DNA of 7,780 bases from CAZMOK01 sp964567785. GTDB taxonomy: Bacteria; Bacteroidota; Bacteroidia; Bacteroidales; JAGOPY01. A model generated the notes under the pieces. It saw only the letters and a program-made list of their open reading frames with translations, searched no databases and was not told where the DNA came from. The stretch covers positions 1 to 7,780 of the forward strand of contig CAZMOK010000101.1 of the NCBI GenBank assembly GCA_964567785.1, read 5' to 3'. The position numbers and the translations under genes are program-made. Shown here in pieces: positions 5,562 to 7,780 of the stretch (its first letter is position 1; each line of letters opens with the position of its first letter).

Positions 5562-7655
5562 CTAATTGTCGACGGAGGGGGTGAAGAACTGCTGTTCCCG
5601 TTCCCTCATTCTGGAAATATTCCGGTAATAGTTGGCTTTGTCGGTATCCCCCCTTTCCATGTAATAATTACTAAGGAAATTGCTGGCTGCTGCAGGGGCT
5701 CCAAGTTTCACCGCTTTTTCATAAAAGGACACTGCACCTGCAGTATCCCCCTGGAAGAAGTAATAGTTCCCCAGGTTCACGTACGGGAGTGGCTCGTCAG
5801 GATCTATCCGGGTGATCTCCTGGTTCTCTTCTATGGCCTCCCTGAACCGGCCCATGCGGTAAAGAAGGTTAGCCATCCTCGACCGGGTGCTGACCGATTC
5901 CGGATCGTGCTTCAGGTTTTCCCTGTAAAGAAAAATTGCCGTATCGATCTTTCCAAGCCCTTCGTATGCCTGTCCGAGGTTGAACCAGGTTTGCGGATGC
6001 TCTGGTTCCACTGCAAGGGCTTTGTTAAAATGGTATATGGCCGTGTCGTAATTCTTATAGATGCGTGAATGGATAATGCCCAGGCTGTTCCAGGCCGGAT
6101 AATAATCGGGCATGATCTCAACAGAACGTTCCCAGTGGTTCATGGCTTCCTTTACCTGTGGTTCCACGAACTTCAGAACGTTAACAGGTTTGGCAAGCTC
6201 CCTGTTGACGACCTTCATAATAGCATCGGCGTAGAGATCGTTGGCCTTCACCGAATTGTAGAGGTACGGCATATCAGCCTTGTAAAGTGTGAATTCGGTC
6301 TGCCAATCCTGGTTCCTTACAATTGTTTTTGCCGAATAAGGGATGAGAAAGATGAGCAGCACGCCCAGCACCATCGTGACCCGCCTGAACGGGATCTCTT
6401 TTATTGAAGGGGATACCCGGAACAATTTATAGAGCCCGTAGCCCAGGGCAATGACAAACCCCAGGGAAGGGAGGAACAGGAACCTGTCGGCAATGATACC
6501 CGGTGCGGGCTTCGCAATATTGGCAAACATAGCGATGCTTCCCAGGTAGACAAGGATGGCAAAAGAAAGTATGTGCCTGCTTTTGAGTTTGTATATGGCA
6601 TAGCCGAAAAGGCCGAGATGCAGAAGTATTGACACTATGACCCATGGGTTCCAGATCTCCGGGACCGGGAACATATCATATCCATAATAATACAACAGGG
6701 GGTGCGGCCAAACAAGCAGCCTCAGGTAATAGAGGAGGGTGTAAAAGCCAAGGCTTATCCTGTTAATGAATGAATCATCAACAGCCAGCGGGGTTTCCTG
6801 CAATCCGAACGGCCTTACGTTGAAGGGTATGATAAGGAAAGGCCCGAAAGCAGCCACAACCCCGAAGAGGAGTATGATACCTCCAACCGCAAGCACCTTT
6901 TTGACCGGCATTTCAGTGAAGAAATAAAGCGACAGGGGTATGATCAGGTAAAACGCTGCTGTAGTCTCTTTAGACAAAAAGGAAGCAACCACAAACAACC
7001 CGCCGAAAAAGATATGTTTCACTTTCCCGAAATCGGCATACCTGACAAACTGTTCAAGCGACAGGAGCATAAAGATTATCACGAAGAGCTCATCCCTGTT
7101 CTTAAGGCTTGCCACCACTTCGGTATGCACGGGATGTGCCGCATATAGTAGTGTAATGATAAAGGGGAAAAAGTAATGGTAATTCCTGAAAAGCCTCCTC
7201 AAAACCCTGAAAAGTATCAGCAATGCGGTCATGTAAAGCAGCACATTGAAGAAATGGCTTATATACGGTGTGATATCGCATCCCCTTGCCCTGTATATGC
7301 CAAGGCCGCGTGCCGCTTCACAGATAACGTTGCCCATGAAGGTGCCCTCTCCGAAGAGCTCGTACTCAACCGCAAAGGACGACCTGGTAACGGGCCTGTA
7401 ACCGTAATTCATCCCCCCTTCTTCCGCATAGGTAGATGTAAAGATCTCGGGGATGGCGCTGACACCCTCTTCCAGCAGGGCATTCTCGGTGGAGATATGG
7501 TAATCATCGAGGCTGTAATGGTTGTAAATGGTATTGCCATAGAGCACAAAGCTGAACACTATGATAATGAGCTTGAACAGCCTGTTCCTTCTTTTTACCG
7601 GGTCTTTACTAATAACCGGCTTTTCAACTTTTGCTTTCTTGTTCTTTTTTGCCAT
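5562..7655 (-). CDS. TMTC-like GT-C membrane glycosyltransferase with C-terminal TPRs
   Basis: A 697-residue polytopic protein. A lysine-rich cytoplasmic tail precedes the first membrane helix (about 28-45). Then comes the GT-C Asp pair D50-D51 (SLDDYHI) in the first outer loop. Family signatures follow: YRPVT (86-90), HPVHTEVVA (174-182) with NRDE (186-189), and SKE (228-230). About ten to twelve membrane helices run to residue 445. About five TPRs fill 504-680, e.g. AWNSLG, TWFNLGQAYEGLGKIDTAI and YVNLGNYYFFQGD. This order matches TMTC/DUF1736 proteins, whose animal members are O-mannosyltransferases using a lipid-linked sugar; activity and acceptor in bacteria are inferred only. A segment of about 24 residues (105-128, with Cys112 and Cys126) seems inserted between YELFG and the HFFNVLLY helix. 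It is the first gene of a pair with the KAS III gene. Confidence 0.85.
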   Translation of the reverse strand: MAKKNKKAKVEKPVISKDPVKRRNRLFKLIIIVFSFVLYGNTIYNHYSLDDYHISTENALLEEGVSAIPEIFTSTYAEEGGMNYGYRPVTRSSFAVEYELFGEGTFMGNVICEAARGLGIYRARGCDITPYISHFFNVLLYMTALLILFRVLRRLFRNYHYFFPFIITLLYAAHPVHTEVVASLKNRDELFVIIFMLLSLEQFVRYADFGKVKHIFFGGLFVVASFLSKETTAAFYLIIPLSLYFFTEMPVKKVLAVGGIILLFGVVAAFGPFLIIPFNVRPFGLQETPLAVDDSFINRISLGFYTLLYYLRLLVWPHPLLYYYGYDMFPVPEIWNPWVIVSILLHLGLFGYAIYKLKSRHILSFAILVYLGSIAMFANIAKPAPGIIADRFLFLPSLGFVIALGYGLYKLFRVSPSIKEIPFRRVTMVLGVLLIFLIPYSAKTIVRNQDWQTEFTLYKADMPYLYNSVKANDLYADAIMKVVNRELAKPVNVLKFVEPQVKEAMNHWERSVEIMPDYYPAWNSLGIIHSRIYKNYDTAIYHFNKALAVEPEHPQTWFNLGQAYEGLGKIDTAIFLYRENLKHDPESVSTRSRMANLLYRMGRFREAIEENQEITRIDPDEPLPYVNLGNYYFFQGDTAGAVSFYEKAVKLGAPAAASNFLSNYYMERGDTDKANYYRNISRMREREQQFFTPSVDN

Positions 7656-7669
7656 AGCGATTAATTGGG

Positions 7670-7677
7670 CAAAAATA
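7670..7677 (-). promoter_or_regulatory. Candidate Bacteroidota -7 box (TATTTTTG)
   Basis: On the minus strand TATTTTTG matches the TAnnTTTG -7 consensus of Bacteroidota housekeeping promoters and lies 14 bases before the ATG of the TMTC-like gene. No TTTG -33 element is seen at the expected distance upstream, and the leader would be only about 8 bases. It is the only exact match noticed near a gene start here, so it is tentative. Confidence 0.3.
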
Positions 7678-7694
7678 GTGAATTGTGATTAGAT

Positions 7695-7711
7695 GGTGTT
7701 CGGGTGTTGGG
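7695..7711 (+). repeat. Short GGTGTTC/GGGTGTT/GGG heptad repeat
   Basis: GGTGTTC (7695), GGGTGTT (7702) and GGG (7709) recur at a spacing of 7. It lies directly beside the TTMATTR array, as the RGGTGCG array does at 4088-4206, which makes it more credible than its two and a half units alone would. Confidence 0.45.
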
Positions 7712-7712
7712 A

Positions 7713-7754
7713 TAATGAACAATTAACAATTAACAATGAATAATTAATAATTAA
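7713..7754 (-). repeat. TTMATTR heptad array, six units, inverted
   Basis: Read on the minus strand from 7754, the units are TTAATTA, TTAATTA, TTCATTG, TTAATTG, TTAATTG and TTCATTA. All six fit TTMATTR without mismatch. It is the same unit as at 2515-2535 and 4179-4206, in the opposite orientation. It lies upstream of the TMTC-like gene; the sequence after 7755 shows no clear continuation and no gene. Confidence 0.75.
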
Positions 7755-7780
7755 AATACTGAAGGTCAGTAGGTAAGAAG

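Noticed and set aside
7176..7664. Open frame of 162 codons on the + strand
   Set aside because: It is antisense to the N-terminal part of the TMTC-like gene, which carries clear motifs on the other strand.

Overview
The window reads as a scaffold fragment from a member of the Bacteroidota, probably an environmental or metagenome-assembled genome. The grounds are the gene families, the near absence of Shine-Dalgarno sequences before the starts, one TAnnTTTG-type promoter box, and AT/GC-mixed tandem repeats in the spacers. The assignment is an inference from style, not from a marker gene. A run of exactly 100 N (4442-4541) marks a scaffolding gap, so the window is two contigs joined by convention.

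Left part (about 200-2464, + strand): an ECF sigma factor gene with a TTG start and a plausible ECF-type promoter just before it. It overlaps by 14 bases a membrane-anchored zinc-finger anti-sigma factor, and 12 bases later comes a secreted beta-propeller-like protein. The three look like one operon for sensing and answering an envelope signal.

Middle (2522-4006, - strand): a secreted TPR-type helical repeat protein, convergent with the propeller gene. One segment resembles the signature of the eukaryotic TTC39/IML2 (DUF3808) family.

Right part (4545-7655, - strand): a two-gene operon. First is a 697-residue polytopic GT-C glycosyltransferase-like protein with C-terminal TPRs, of the TMTC/DUF1736 type. 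Six bases after its stop comes a 3-oxoacyl-ACP synthase III with an intact Cys-His-Asn triad. Together they suggest envelope glycan or lipid modification, but no substrate can be read from the sequence.

The most unusual content is in the spacers. All three internal or right-hand spacers (2447-2535, 4039-4248, 7695-7754), and the first 17 bases, hold degenerate tandem repeats. Nearly all share a period of 7 although the unit sequence differs (RGGTGCG, TTAGTGT, TTMATTR, CGCTTNN, GTGAGTS). One AT-rich unit, TTMATTR, recurs at three loci with only two variable positions. The arrays run into the 3' ends of both convergent genes and supply their stop codons. They recall the heptanucleotide STRR repeats of cyanobacteria; I know of no named Bacteroidota counterpart. 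No CRISPR array, tRNA, rRNA, transposase or phage gene is visible.
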